DNA from: Flavobacterium sp.
GTDB lineage: Bacteria; Bacteroidota; Bacteroidia; Flavobacteriales; Flavobacteriaceae
NCBI GenBank assembly: GCA_030591585.1
Contig: JAUVAS010000007.1
Span: 1 to 50,940 of the forward strand
Direction: 5' to 3'
Length of the DNA stretch: 50,940 bases
Each line of letters opens with the position of its first letter. The first letter of the stretch is position 1. Below are positions 25,101 through 32,800 of this stretch, piece after piece. The notes below the pieces were generated by a model, which worked only from the letters and a program-made list of their open reading frames with translations, was not told where the DNA came from and did no database searches. A program made the translations under genes and the position numbers.

Positions 25101-25440
25101 TACATTTACTGCGGAAGATGAGTATGGAAATGTGTCTATTTGTAGTTTCGAACTCTTCATACAAGAGTTATTAGGAACTAATGGTCCTGAATTAGGTTCG
25201 CTGGTACTTTATACTAACCCAGCTGATAATTATGTTCATTTAAGTAATCCTAACAATTTAGAATTGTTTGATGTTACTATTTATGACTTAATAGGCAGAA
25301 TGGTGAATAAAGTAGATCTAACCAATATGGGGGCAGAGAAAACCCTAGATATTTCTGAGTTAGCTAATGCTACCTATATGGTCCTTATTAGAGGAGCTCA
25401 AGGAACGATTACTAAACAGTTAATTGTAAATAATTATTAA
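22180..25440 (+). CDS. Secreted HYR-repeat/LamG-like protein with type IX secretion sorting domain
   Basis: This is a 1086-residue exported protein. The signal peptide spans about residues 1-31. A LamG-like module follows (FQDGFESGTLVNW... to about 215, with WYHIELKN and YIDGSLV). Then come HYR-type Ig-like repeats (about 218-1010), each ending in a VTVEDN-type linker before the next CPADI or CQNIT motif. One HYR repeat is split: after TDIC (residue 334) a second LamG-like module of about 207 residues is inserted, and the repeat resumes at AVAVNDFNNTADAS (543). The last 70 residues (LYTNPADNYVHL... to KQLIVNN) form a type A T9SS sorting domain. Likely cell-surface or secreted adhesin; substrate unknown. 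Confidence 0.9.
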   Translation: MKKNTLFFKKYILVLLLLIFNPLFQSTLFSQVIFQDGFESGTLVNWTNLGGSYSYQGVTTTDPAVGTYSLQQTGSSSHYQGLIATLPSSQPTEISWRVKSSTTNLQSGYVVIGDNNTTSNNGVIFCYIQTNSNLCFSTNSFDTNYYHPVSPNTWYHIELKNINWTNKTYDIYIDGSLVSTSFPFRSTSSNDITSIYSYNFGSGSNAYKDEFIVTVLPNTPPTAVCQNYTAELDPAGNVTITGANVDGGSSDAEGPVTLSVSPDTFDCSNVGIPQTVTLTVTDSGGLTDSCTATVTVEDNLDPIITCPADITQDTDLGACAATVTVPAPTFTDICFDGNGCLQTDDIDSYVLGPIFGQDPLWPTWSDDPAESAKVSNEQALSGTQSLKVIGIPAGGPVDQLYLLGDKTAGVWEVTYNMYIPVGNTAVTNIQKFQTAGIAWANQVYYNSDGTGDYLVNNTLTSFTFPQDSWFEVKQFVDLDNDLTIVYIDENIITSHPFSLEAFSNSGLGELQLGAIDFYPYTDANDPNPAATPLFYVDNVSLCAVAVNDFNNTADASDVYPVGVTNVVWTITDGAGNIDSCTQVITVEDNEPPVIICPADLTAYTENSECSAMVFFQNAIVFINPCESVTVYQTAGLPSGSVFPIGDTLIEFTAQDDSGNLSTCTFTITVEDDDDPIAVCQNITVQLDEFGDATIIADQVNFGSSDNCGIGTLSIDIDTFDCSDVGDNDVTLTVTDVNGNTSTCVAVVTVEDVTDPEVTCNDITVELDANGTVTIDPMDVAASSSDACGIASYELNIDTFGCLDVGDSTVVLIVTDVNGNQSSCSATVTVEDNTSPELVCVDTTIELGPDGTANISPADVATVSDACGVLEFTIDVTEVLCADIGTPLTVNVFANDGNGNSSFCSATVTVVDALGPDIVCPGNQVEIVDPNGTYTLGDYIADGSATATDNCTEPVTSFTQDPAAGTLLGPGEYIITFTAEDEYGNVSICSFELFIQELLGTNGPELGSLVLYTNPADNYVHLSNPNNLELFDVTIYDLIGRMVNKVDLTNMGAEKTLDISELANATYMVLIRGAQGTITKQLIVNNY

Positions 25441-25668
25441 AGCTAGATCGGTTATTATAATTTAGTGGTGTTAATTTTAAGGCGATTAGTAAATTTGAAT
25501 TGGTCTTATTACTCTCCTATTAAATTTGAGTGTAATTCCTATTGTCTTTTTATAGTTGAGTTTTAAAGGGTGCTATTTTTTTTAAAATTAATAAAAAAGT
25601 TTGAGCATATAATTGAGCTCAGATAGAATAATAGATATAAGCCTCTTTGTTTGTAGGCAAATAGAAGG

Positions 25669-25701
25669 ATTTAATGTAGTCCTAGTGAGACTACATTAAA
25701 T
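25669..25701 (+). terminator. Hairpin downstream of the HYR gene
   Basis: ATTTAATGTAGTC and GACTACATTAAAT form a perfect 13-bp stem around a 7-nt loop, followed by TTGTTCTTTCTT. It is 229 nt after the HYR stop, so it may end that transcript or belong to the neighbouring element boundary. Confidence 0.55.
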
Positions 25702-25970
25702 TTGTTCTTTCTTCAAATGTAGTGAAAACTAAGATTGCCGAAAACGGAAACATCAGAAAGCTTATTAGACACAATGAATTAGCTATAATAAAGGTAAAAC
25801 AACTTTTTGTTATCTCTTATCACAAAATCATTTTAAATTTAATTTCACTGCGAAATTGATTCTCGCGAGGTCAATGACAGCAGTACTTACGGAGGTAGTT
25901 TTAGCATATACTTTAGCTCTACAAAAAAAACCTGAATAATCGACTGATTATCAAGGATTTAAGTATGCTT

Positions 25971-25987
25971 TAAAGTGGTCCCACATG
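25971..25987. repeat. 17-bp direct repeat, right copy (possible attachment core)
   Basis: Identical to the copy at 21953-21969. It lies 203 nt before the start of the tyrosine recombinase gene, the usual position of an attachment site at the edge of an integrated element. Confidence 0.6.
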
Positions 25988-26189
25988 GACTCACTTTATT
26001 TAATTATTATAACTCGTTTTTTACGATTATTAACCGTTTCTCTTCTTCTCTGGCTATAAAGCCAACAAAAATTATTTGCCTGAATTTACAATCATTCAAA
26101 AAGATTTAAAAAAAAAGTCACCTTTTTAGTCACTTTTTAGTCAACTTTTTTAAAAAACGATCATATAAGCTTAAAAGAAATAATAAAAT

Positions 26190-27491
26190 ATGATTAAAAC
26201 GACAAACAAAACAAATGGTAAAGTATCTTTTTATTTAAAGGACACGTACAAGTCTCTCAAAAAAAACCCAACTAAAGAATCTATGATTATAATTAATGTA
26301 TCCCTATTTGGATATAGAATACGAAAAAGCACGGGATATAGATGTGCTTTCAACCAATGGAATTTAAAAACGAAACAGCTAAAAACAGGCAAAGCTAGGC
26401 TAGGAAACGCTTATGAGGTCAATAACTTCTTACTTGGTCTCAAAACATTTGTAGAAAAAGAAATATCTAAGTATTTAGTAAACCCTGAAAATTTCAACCT
26501 TAAGGAGTTTGAATCAAAACTTAAACATAAGGTAAAAGGGATTGAGTTTAAAAAGGATATAAAAACCTCAAAGCTACTTATCAATCACTCAAAAAGAGTA
26601 GTTGAAAGTAAATCTCGTAATATTAAGATCGTTTCCCAACGGAGTTTAAAACAAACCATTAGACTTTTAGAATTATTTGAAAAACAAGAATTATCAAATG
26701 GAGAAAAATTTTATTTAAATGATGTAAACTTATCATTTTACAGAAATTTTTGCAGCTTCTTAGAGGATAATGACTATGCCTTGAATACAGTAGGTAAGCA
26801 TATTAAAAATTTAAAATCATTTATGCATGACGCATTAATAAATGGGATTTGTAGTAATCAACAATTTAAAAACCGAGAATTTAAAGTGCTCAAAGAAGAC
26901 ACTACTCAAATATATTTGAATGAAGAAGAAATTGAACAATTAGCTACAACCAACTTGATTGTTTTTCCAAATCTAGATAGAGCTCGCGATATTTTTTTAA
27001 TTGGATGCTACACGGGGCAACGTGTCAGTGACTACAACGGGCTAACTAAAGATAATTTAGTTACACATCAAGGAAGAGAGTTTATAGAAATTAGGCAAAA
27101 GAAAACCAATGCGCAGATACTTATACCATTAACATCTAAAATTAAAAACATCTTAATTAAATACAAAAATAATTTCCCAAAGAAAATGAGTGAACCAGTA
27201 CTGAGAAATAATATAAAAGAAGCGGCTAGAAGAGCAAAATTAAACAAGCAAATTAAGGTTCGATACACGAAAGGTGGCAAACTTATAAATAAAGAAGTTA
27301 GACAGTTTAAATTAGTAAAAACTCATACAGCAAGGCGTAGTTTTTGCACAAATTATTATATGAAACAAAAGCCTATCCAAGATATAATGACCATTAGTGG
27401 ACATAAGACAGAAAAAATGTTCTATAACTATTTGAGGATGGAACCCATAGAAAGAGCTCTTGCTATTGCTGATAGTGATTTTTTTGATTGA
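26190..27491 (+). CDS. Tyrosine recombinase (phage/element integrase)
   Basis: This is a 433-residue site-specific recombinase of the Bacteroidota type. The N-terminal arm-binding domain (1-110) includes VSLFGYRIRKSTGYR, then comes a SAM-like core-binding domain (about 125-225) and a catalytic domain. Catalytic residues are visible: Arg in GCYTGQRVSDY, the HTARRSF box (His/Arg), GHKTEKMFYNYLRM with the nucleophilic Tyr near residue 412-414. The gene is intact and followed by its own terminator. It likely mobilised part of the following 17-25 kb; the 17-bp repeat upstream is a candidate attachment core. Confidence 0.93.
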   Translation: MIKTTNKTNGKVSFYLKDTYKSLKKNPTKESMIIINVSLFGYRIRKSTGYRCAFNQWNLKTKQLKTGKARLGNAYEVNNFLLGLKTFVEKEISKYLVNPENFNLKEFESKLKHKVKGIEFKKDIKTSKLLINHSKRVVESKSRNIKIVSQRSLKQTIRLLELFEKQELSNGEKFYLNDVNLSFYRNFCSFLEDNDYALNTVGKHIKNLKSFMHDALINGICSNQQFKNREFKVLKEDTTQIYLNEEEIEQLATTNLIVFPNLDRARDIFLIGCYTGQRVSDYNGLTKDNLVTHQGREFIEIRQKKTNAQILIPLTSKIKNILIKYKNNFPKKMSEPVLRNNIKEAARRAKLNKQIKVRYTKGGKLINKEVRQFKLVKTHTARRSFCTNYYMKQKPIQDIMTISGHKTEKMFYNYLRMEPIERALAIADSDFFD

Positions 27492-27515
27492 TAAATTTTA
27501 TTATACAAAATAGAG

Positions 27516-27553
27516 AAACAGCCCTGTAATATTGCATAGAGGGCTGTTTTTGG
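27516..27553 (+). terminator. Terminator after the integrase gene
   Basis: AAACAGCCCT and AGGGCTGTTT pair perfectly over 10 bp with a 14-nt loop and run into a T tract (TTTTTGG). It starts 25 nt after the integrase stop and separates it from the convergent helicase gene. Confidence 0.8.
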
Positions 27554-27618
27554 TATAATGCTTGAAATAAGGAGATTTGCTTCATTGGTAGCTTTCGCTT
27601 TCTGTCTTTATCCTAATT

Positions 27619-29889
27619 TCAATATTTCAGCTGTCTCAAAAAGTCCTTTAGTTTTATTGTCGTTATGTTTAACCCTTTAGCTTTTATCTGCAAGCCATTA
27701 TCAGATGTTAGCATTATAGGATTTTCAGATTTGTACTTTAAGGCTACTGACAAAATAAAATTATCGGGAGATCTTTTGCTGAAATCATTTGGTAATAATG
27801 ATAAATCTGCTGTGTCCATCTTAATATTCGGTTTGTCCATGCTCATGTTTATTAGCCTTAATGCATTCTGAGCATTTTTCTTTTGCTCAGCGGTAAGCTT
27901 TACTTTAAGATAGTCCAACTCATCTATGACTTTTGCGGAAAGTACAATGCTATATTTTGGGTCAATTTTCGATATAATGTCTGGTTGGTCAACAAATACA
28001 TTGGTGTCAATGACGTAAATGTTTTCCTTGTCTTTTCTTATTTCCTTTTTAGGTTTCTCAAATTTTGAAAGGTCTATTTTATCTACTATTGTAGGACCTT
28101 TTAGCTTTTCGGTGTTTTCTTTTAAAGTTTTCTCCTCTTTTTTGGGTTTAGTAATTTGTGCTTCAGTAGTTATGGCTTCCTTTATTGAAAGTAGGTACTC
28201 TTTAACTTTACTGTCAATATAAGGGTAAAAAGAAGAAATCGTGTCATCTGAAATAATCAGTGTACACATTTTTGCTCTTGATGTAGCAACATTAAAACGG
28301 TTTAAGTGTAATGCAAACGGAACACTTTCGGTGGGAATGAAAAAAATACAAAAGTCTGTTGTCAGTCCTTGAATTCTGTCAATTGTTTCTACCAATACTT
28401 TATTTGTATCATTACTCTTTCCATAAATTTCTTTTTGCAATGAACGAACAGAATCACGATTAAAAGCTAAAACAGCAATTTCTGCTTTGTTATTAAACAG
28501 TTTTATTTGCTCTATTAATTCTATTATAAATTGAAAACATTCAGATGAAGGAAGTCGCCCTGCTGGAAGATTGAATTTCTTTAAGCTTGTTCCTCCATTC
28601 TCGTTAAATGATTCCTTGAGAAGCGTGGAAATAGTAAAATTAAGAGGAAATATTTCTTTAGATTTACTTCTTAATACTCCTCCATAAAATAGATTCGTTG
28701 CCTTTATTGAGTTTGCAGACAAACGATAAGAATCAGTTAAAATATATTGCTTAGCACTTGGCAAATAGTAGCTGAGAGCTTTAAGCCCGCAAATCATCCA
28801 ATGATAACCATTTTTGTCTTCTGGAGCATAATCTTTATGGAAAATGGGTTCAAGTTGTTGCGTATCTCCGATGATTATACATTTCTTACCAATCTTTCTT
28901 GCCAATGCAATAGTAGATAAGAATGCTTGACTAGCCTCCTCAATTATGATATAATCAAAATGCTTATCCTCAACTGCTTTAGTTGCAATTTGACTCATTA
29001 TATAATAGGTCGATAATAACAACTGTGGCTGTTGCTGGCTGATGCTTTTAAATGATCGAAGTCCTCTGACTTTCTTATTTTTACTTTCGTCAGCCGTTAA
29101 TGCTGTTTTATATACTTTGCCTTGCTCTAATGCAGGTTTTAGAAATTCTTTTTCAGCTAATTCTATAAGAGCACGATTAGTTAAGGCTGTTACAAGAATT
29201 CGTAAATCAGACTTTACAAATGCTGCACAAAGCTGTGCCATTAAATACGTTTTTCCTGTTCCTGGAGGGCCTTGAATTATTACGATATCATTTTGAAAAA
29301 AATCTGTTTGAATATTTATAACAATATTCTCATCCACAACAAGTGGCTGAGGATTCCATTTAGGATTCTCAATATTGATATTTAATATTTTGTTAGGCTT
29401 GTTTTTAACTTGGAGTAAATAGTTTTCAAGATTTTGTAAGTAAACTAATGGTGGGTCTGTCGGTGCTAAAAAAACCATTGAGTTCTTTTTGTACTTGTCA
29501 ATATCTTCAATTTTCACACCTGACAATCCAACTATGGTATGGTCGTTATTATATGTAAAGAATACAGTTTTACATTCAAATTGAGCCGTAACTTTTGTTC
29601 TTAAACTCTGATATGTAAGTCCTCCCCATTTTTTTACGTTTTCATCTTGTAAAGCTGAAACAAAACAATGTAGATTTTCATTCTTTCTTGGAGCAAAACA
29701 TATCTTATGGTCAAACTTTACTATGATATTTCCTCTTGCTTCATCATACCCTTGGTATCTGCATAGATAGAGTTGATTATCGACAAACATTTTAGCTGCT
29801 TGTTTTCTAAGCAACTTTTCAAACTCATTTGTTTGATAGATCAGTTCGTCTCGAATGAGGTTGATATGTTTATTACTATCTATAATCAT
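27619..29889 (-). CDS. SF1B (UPF1/DNA2-like) helicase fused to a C-terminal PIN nuclease domain
   Basis: The 756-residue protein has an N-terminal region of about 190 residues of unknown fold, then a helicase core: Walker A GPPGTGKT (about 205-212), Walker B DYIIIEEASQA (about 310), a motif III-like GDTQQLEPIF, motif V VETIDRIQG and motif VI NVATSRAK. A charged linker (about 570-615, KKEEK-rich) leads to a PIN domain (about 620-756) of the PhoH/YlaK type with acidic residues in IYVIDTNVFVD, VIDELDYLK, DNFILSVAL and TSDNG. The combination predicts nucleic-acid unwinding coupled to RNA or DNA cleavage. Its start overlaps the end of the sacsin-like gene by 14 nt, so the two are translationally coupled partners. 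Confidence 0.88.
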   Translation of the reverse strand: MIIDSNKHINLIRDELIYQTNEFEKLLRKQAAKMFVDNQLYLCRYQGYDEARGNIIVKFDHKICFAPRKNENLHCFVSALQDENVKKWGGLTYQSLRTKVTAQFECKTVFFTYNNDHTIVGLSGVKIEDIDKYKKNSMVFLAPTDPPLVYLQNLENYLLQVKNKPNKILNINIENPKWNPQPLVVDENIVINIQTDFFQNDIVIIQGPPGTGKTYLMAQLCAAFVKSDLRILVTALTNRALIELAEKEFLKPALEQGKVYKTALTADESKNKKVRGLRSFKSISQQQPQLLLSTYYIMSQIATKAVEDKHFDYIIIEEASQAFLSTIALARKIGKKCIIIGDTQQLEPIFHKDYAPEDKNGYHWMICGLKALSYYLPSAKQYILTDSYRLSANSIKATNLFYGGVLRSKSKEIFPLNFTISTLLKESFNENGGTSLKKFNLPAGRLPSSECFQFIIELIEQIKLFNNKAEIAVLAFNRDSVRSLQKEIYGKSNDTNKVLVETIDRIQGLTTDFCIFFIPTESVPFALHLNRFNVATSRAKMCTLIISDDTISSFYPYIDSKVKEYLLSIKEAITTEAQITKPKKEEKTLKENTEKLKGPTIVDKIDLSKFEKPKKEIRKDKENIYVIDTNVFVDQPDIISKIDPKYSIVLSAKVIDELDYLKVKLTAEQKKNAQNALRLINMSMDKPNIKMDTADLSLLPNDFSKRSPDNFILSVALKYKSENPIMLTSDNGLQIKAKGLNITTIKLKDFLRQLKY

Positions 29890-32800
29890 CTTCCATATTT
29901 AAGAGTTTATGTAAGGCTTTTGATTTCTCTCCTGCATTAGCTTTATCTATTATCAACAAATGCTTGTTTTTTTGTCTATTTGCTTCACAAAAAGAAATTA
30001 AGTCGTCAAATTCATTATCTCCTCTATAGGCAAGAATATGGGTATTGTTTAACATTAATAGTTCTTCTGCCGTTTCATAAATTTTAATGGGTGATTTTGT
30101 GCTGAAATCTAACGCCATTTTATACCCTTCGTTTTCCATCTTTAAAATCTCCGATGGGTGTATGTAAGCAAATGCCCCTCTTGCACTATGCACAATGTAT
30201 TTTTCTTCGTTAAAATCTAAATTATTATAGTCATTATTGGCACTATCGAAATGTATCTTGAGTGCTTTCGCCAACTTTACTTTTGCTATTAGGTTAAATA
30301 GCTTTTGTTTTTCTTTTGGATGTTCTGTAGAAAGCATTAAGAGGTTTTTTAACTCTGGAACATAATTTTTCCACTCATCATCATCTTCAAGTTCTTTTAT
30401 AAATTCGTTTACATCATCCCCAAAACTTGTGTTTCCATTATTGTCTTCTGGTTCATTTGTTTCTTCGTTATAAGTATTTTTATTTTCAAATAAATCCCAA
30501 GATTCTGGTACTTTCCCAAAGTCATCTTTAAGTTTATCTATAATTTCATTTTCTTCCCATCTAACTATAAGGTTTTCAAACCATACTTTTGGAAGTGCTT
30601 CGCTTTTGATGGAATCGTGTAGATACGTTATCAATTCGTTGTTATTCTTCCAAAATCCTTTAAAATAAACTGATTTATTCTCTAAAACAAAATTGCATTC
30701 ATTAATCTCTATTGGAATCTCAGAAGGAAACACATATTTAATTTTAGAGCATTCTAAGAAGGTAAGATCTTCAAAATTTGATTTTATGTTTTCTTCAATT
30801 TCGCTCCAATTTTCATTATTCGTTTTAAAAGCTATGTATTTCGCACGCTCGATAAAAAAATCCTTGATACTCTTACTAACATCATTCTCTTCTTCAGTTT
30901 CTCTTGCTAAATTGCTTTCGGATAGATTATTGATTGAAAAAGTGTCGGTTAGTTTTTCGAAACTTTGATGTAGTTTTTTAGAATCTTTAATTTCGGAGGC
31001 AAACTCTTCATCTACCTTAAAAAGTTCTGTAGTGGGCTTCCATTTGTAATTTGTATTGGGTAAATAATAGGTGATGCCATTTTCTAACTCTGCATTTTCA
31101 AGAATTTCTATTAAGTTTAAAATTTCGATATCTTCTTTAGTTAGATCTAGTTTTGAATTTGAAATAAGGGCTAAAGCTATTTCTTGGCTTATGGATTGTT
31201 GAATGCCTATTGCAGATTCCACACTTTGACCGTTGTCATTAACTATTTCTGAAAGGTCAATAAGCGGGAGGACTTCTTGATTTGAAATATAATCCTTTAA
31301 TTTATTTGAATAAAGCTCAGAAGGAATACAAAGCTCTTTGCTTCTGTTTGGAAAACATCTCATATTCTGAATTGAGAAAATGAAAAAATTAATATCAGAA
31401 TACGAGTTATAAGCAGTTCTGTAAGTTGATTGAGAGTTTAGTGATTTGGCTTTATAGGGTGTTTTAAAAATCGACTCCCAAAAATATTTGGCATACTTGT
31501 AAATTTCTAATAATTTAATATCTAAGAGTAAAGAAATGTGGTTTTCAACTCTATGCTGTTTACCATAAGCCTCTGCATTATTCTTGATGTAATTGTATTT
31601 TTCGCTCCAAAATAATCTGTAATCATCTGATAGATATGCTCTTCTTACTTCATCACTTGTAAGATTAAAATCTTGTAAGACCCCAATTTTTAATAAAAAT
31701 ATTTTACTAATTTTTTTCTCATTGTAGCAGTCATTTAAAAAAGATATTCCTTCTGCGGCATTATCTGATTGCAAATCTAATTTAGGTTGATAAGAACTTG
31801 GTAAATAAAGATCATATGGGTTTCTCCAAACACTATCTGAATCTTTAAGCTGCATTCTCTTGAATGCACTTTTTGACAAAATAATTGAGTTGTTATTATT
31901 TTGAATTTTGTCTAAATCTTGCAAAAAAGTGTAATGATTCTCTCTTAATTTATCACCTGTTTGATTTTGTAGATAATACTCAATTTTGGTGTCGAACACT
32001 TCTTGGATTTTGCTTATGTAACGGCAATCAAGTATTTCTTTAAAAAAGTTAAACCAATTATTGTTGCTGCCTTTTTTATCATAGTCATCAGAAACGCCAT
32101 CCTGCAGGACTATCGTAGGCAAAACATCATTAAGAGGTGTGCCTGTCTGGTAGTGGTCAGAAATTGTCGTTTCAGATGGAATGAAATAATTCTGGCTTTG
32201 CGTTTTAATCTTCAAGCTTGACCGAAGGGAAGTTAAATGGTTTATTAGGTTGTTTTCTGTGTCATATTTTTTATTCCAATGCTTAAAAATTTCTTTCCCT
32301 ATTTTGAAGTGCTTTTGTTCGTCTTTGATTGTATCTAAACTCTCAATCAAATCCGTAATTACATCTTGCAAATTTGTTTTTGCTTTTAATTCTTTGAATA
32401 TCTTAAGCCATTCTACATTTGGTCGTTGGAGACAAACAAGGTTGGCGTATATAAAGCTCTTTTCTAATTGGAGTGATGAAATTATGGTTTCAATTTTATT
32501 CGCATCATCAATCTGAAATTCATCTGATACATAGGTGTTTTGTATCTTTATATATTGTCCCTTTTTACATTGAATCAATTTATCTCTTAGAGCTATTTTC
32601 ATCTGATTATCTCCCTTAATTTCACTCCAATTGTCAAATATCCATTCCCAGTCTTGAATTAGGCTTTCTTTATTAACTTCTTCTTTTTCAGTCGTTAATA
32701 TGACCTCATCAAGAAAGTCTAAGGTCTCATACTTTTTGAATTTTACATTTTCATCGTTTATGACAAGTAAAGTCATATTGTGTAAAATCTCTATATCAAA

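Larger units (their letters stand above)
25441..26189. other. Non-coding stretch before the integrase gene
   Basis: This 749-nt region has no convincing gene. It contains a 13-bp hairpin (listed), the right copy of the 17-bp direct repeat (listed) and an A/T-rich leader before the integrase. A 45-codon open stretch at 25722-25859 begins with GTG and looks at most like a gene remnant. The composition and debris-like character fit an element boundary. Confidence 0.6.

Noticed and set aside
25722-25859. 45-codon open stretch starting with GTG
   Set aside because: No ATG, no recognisable protein, no neighbouring gene in register; at most a remnant.
25971-25987. Right 17-bp repeat as a tRNA 3' end used for integration
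   Set aside because: Neither strand around either copy shows a T-loop (GTTCGA) or cloverleaf pairing.
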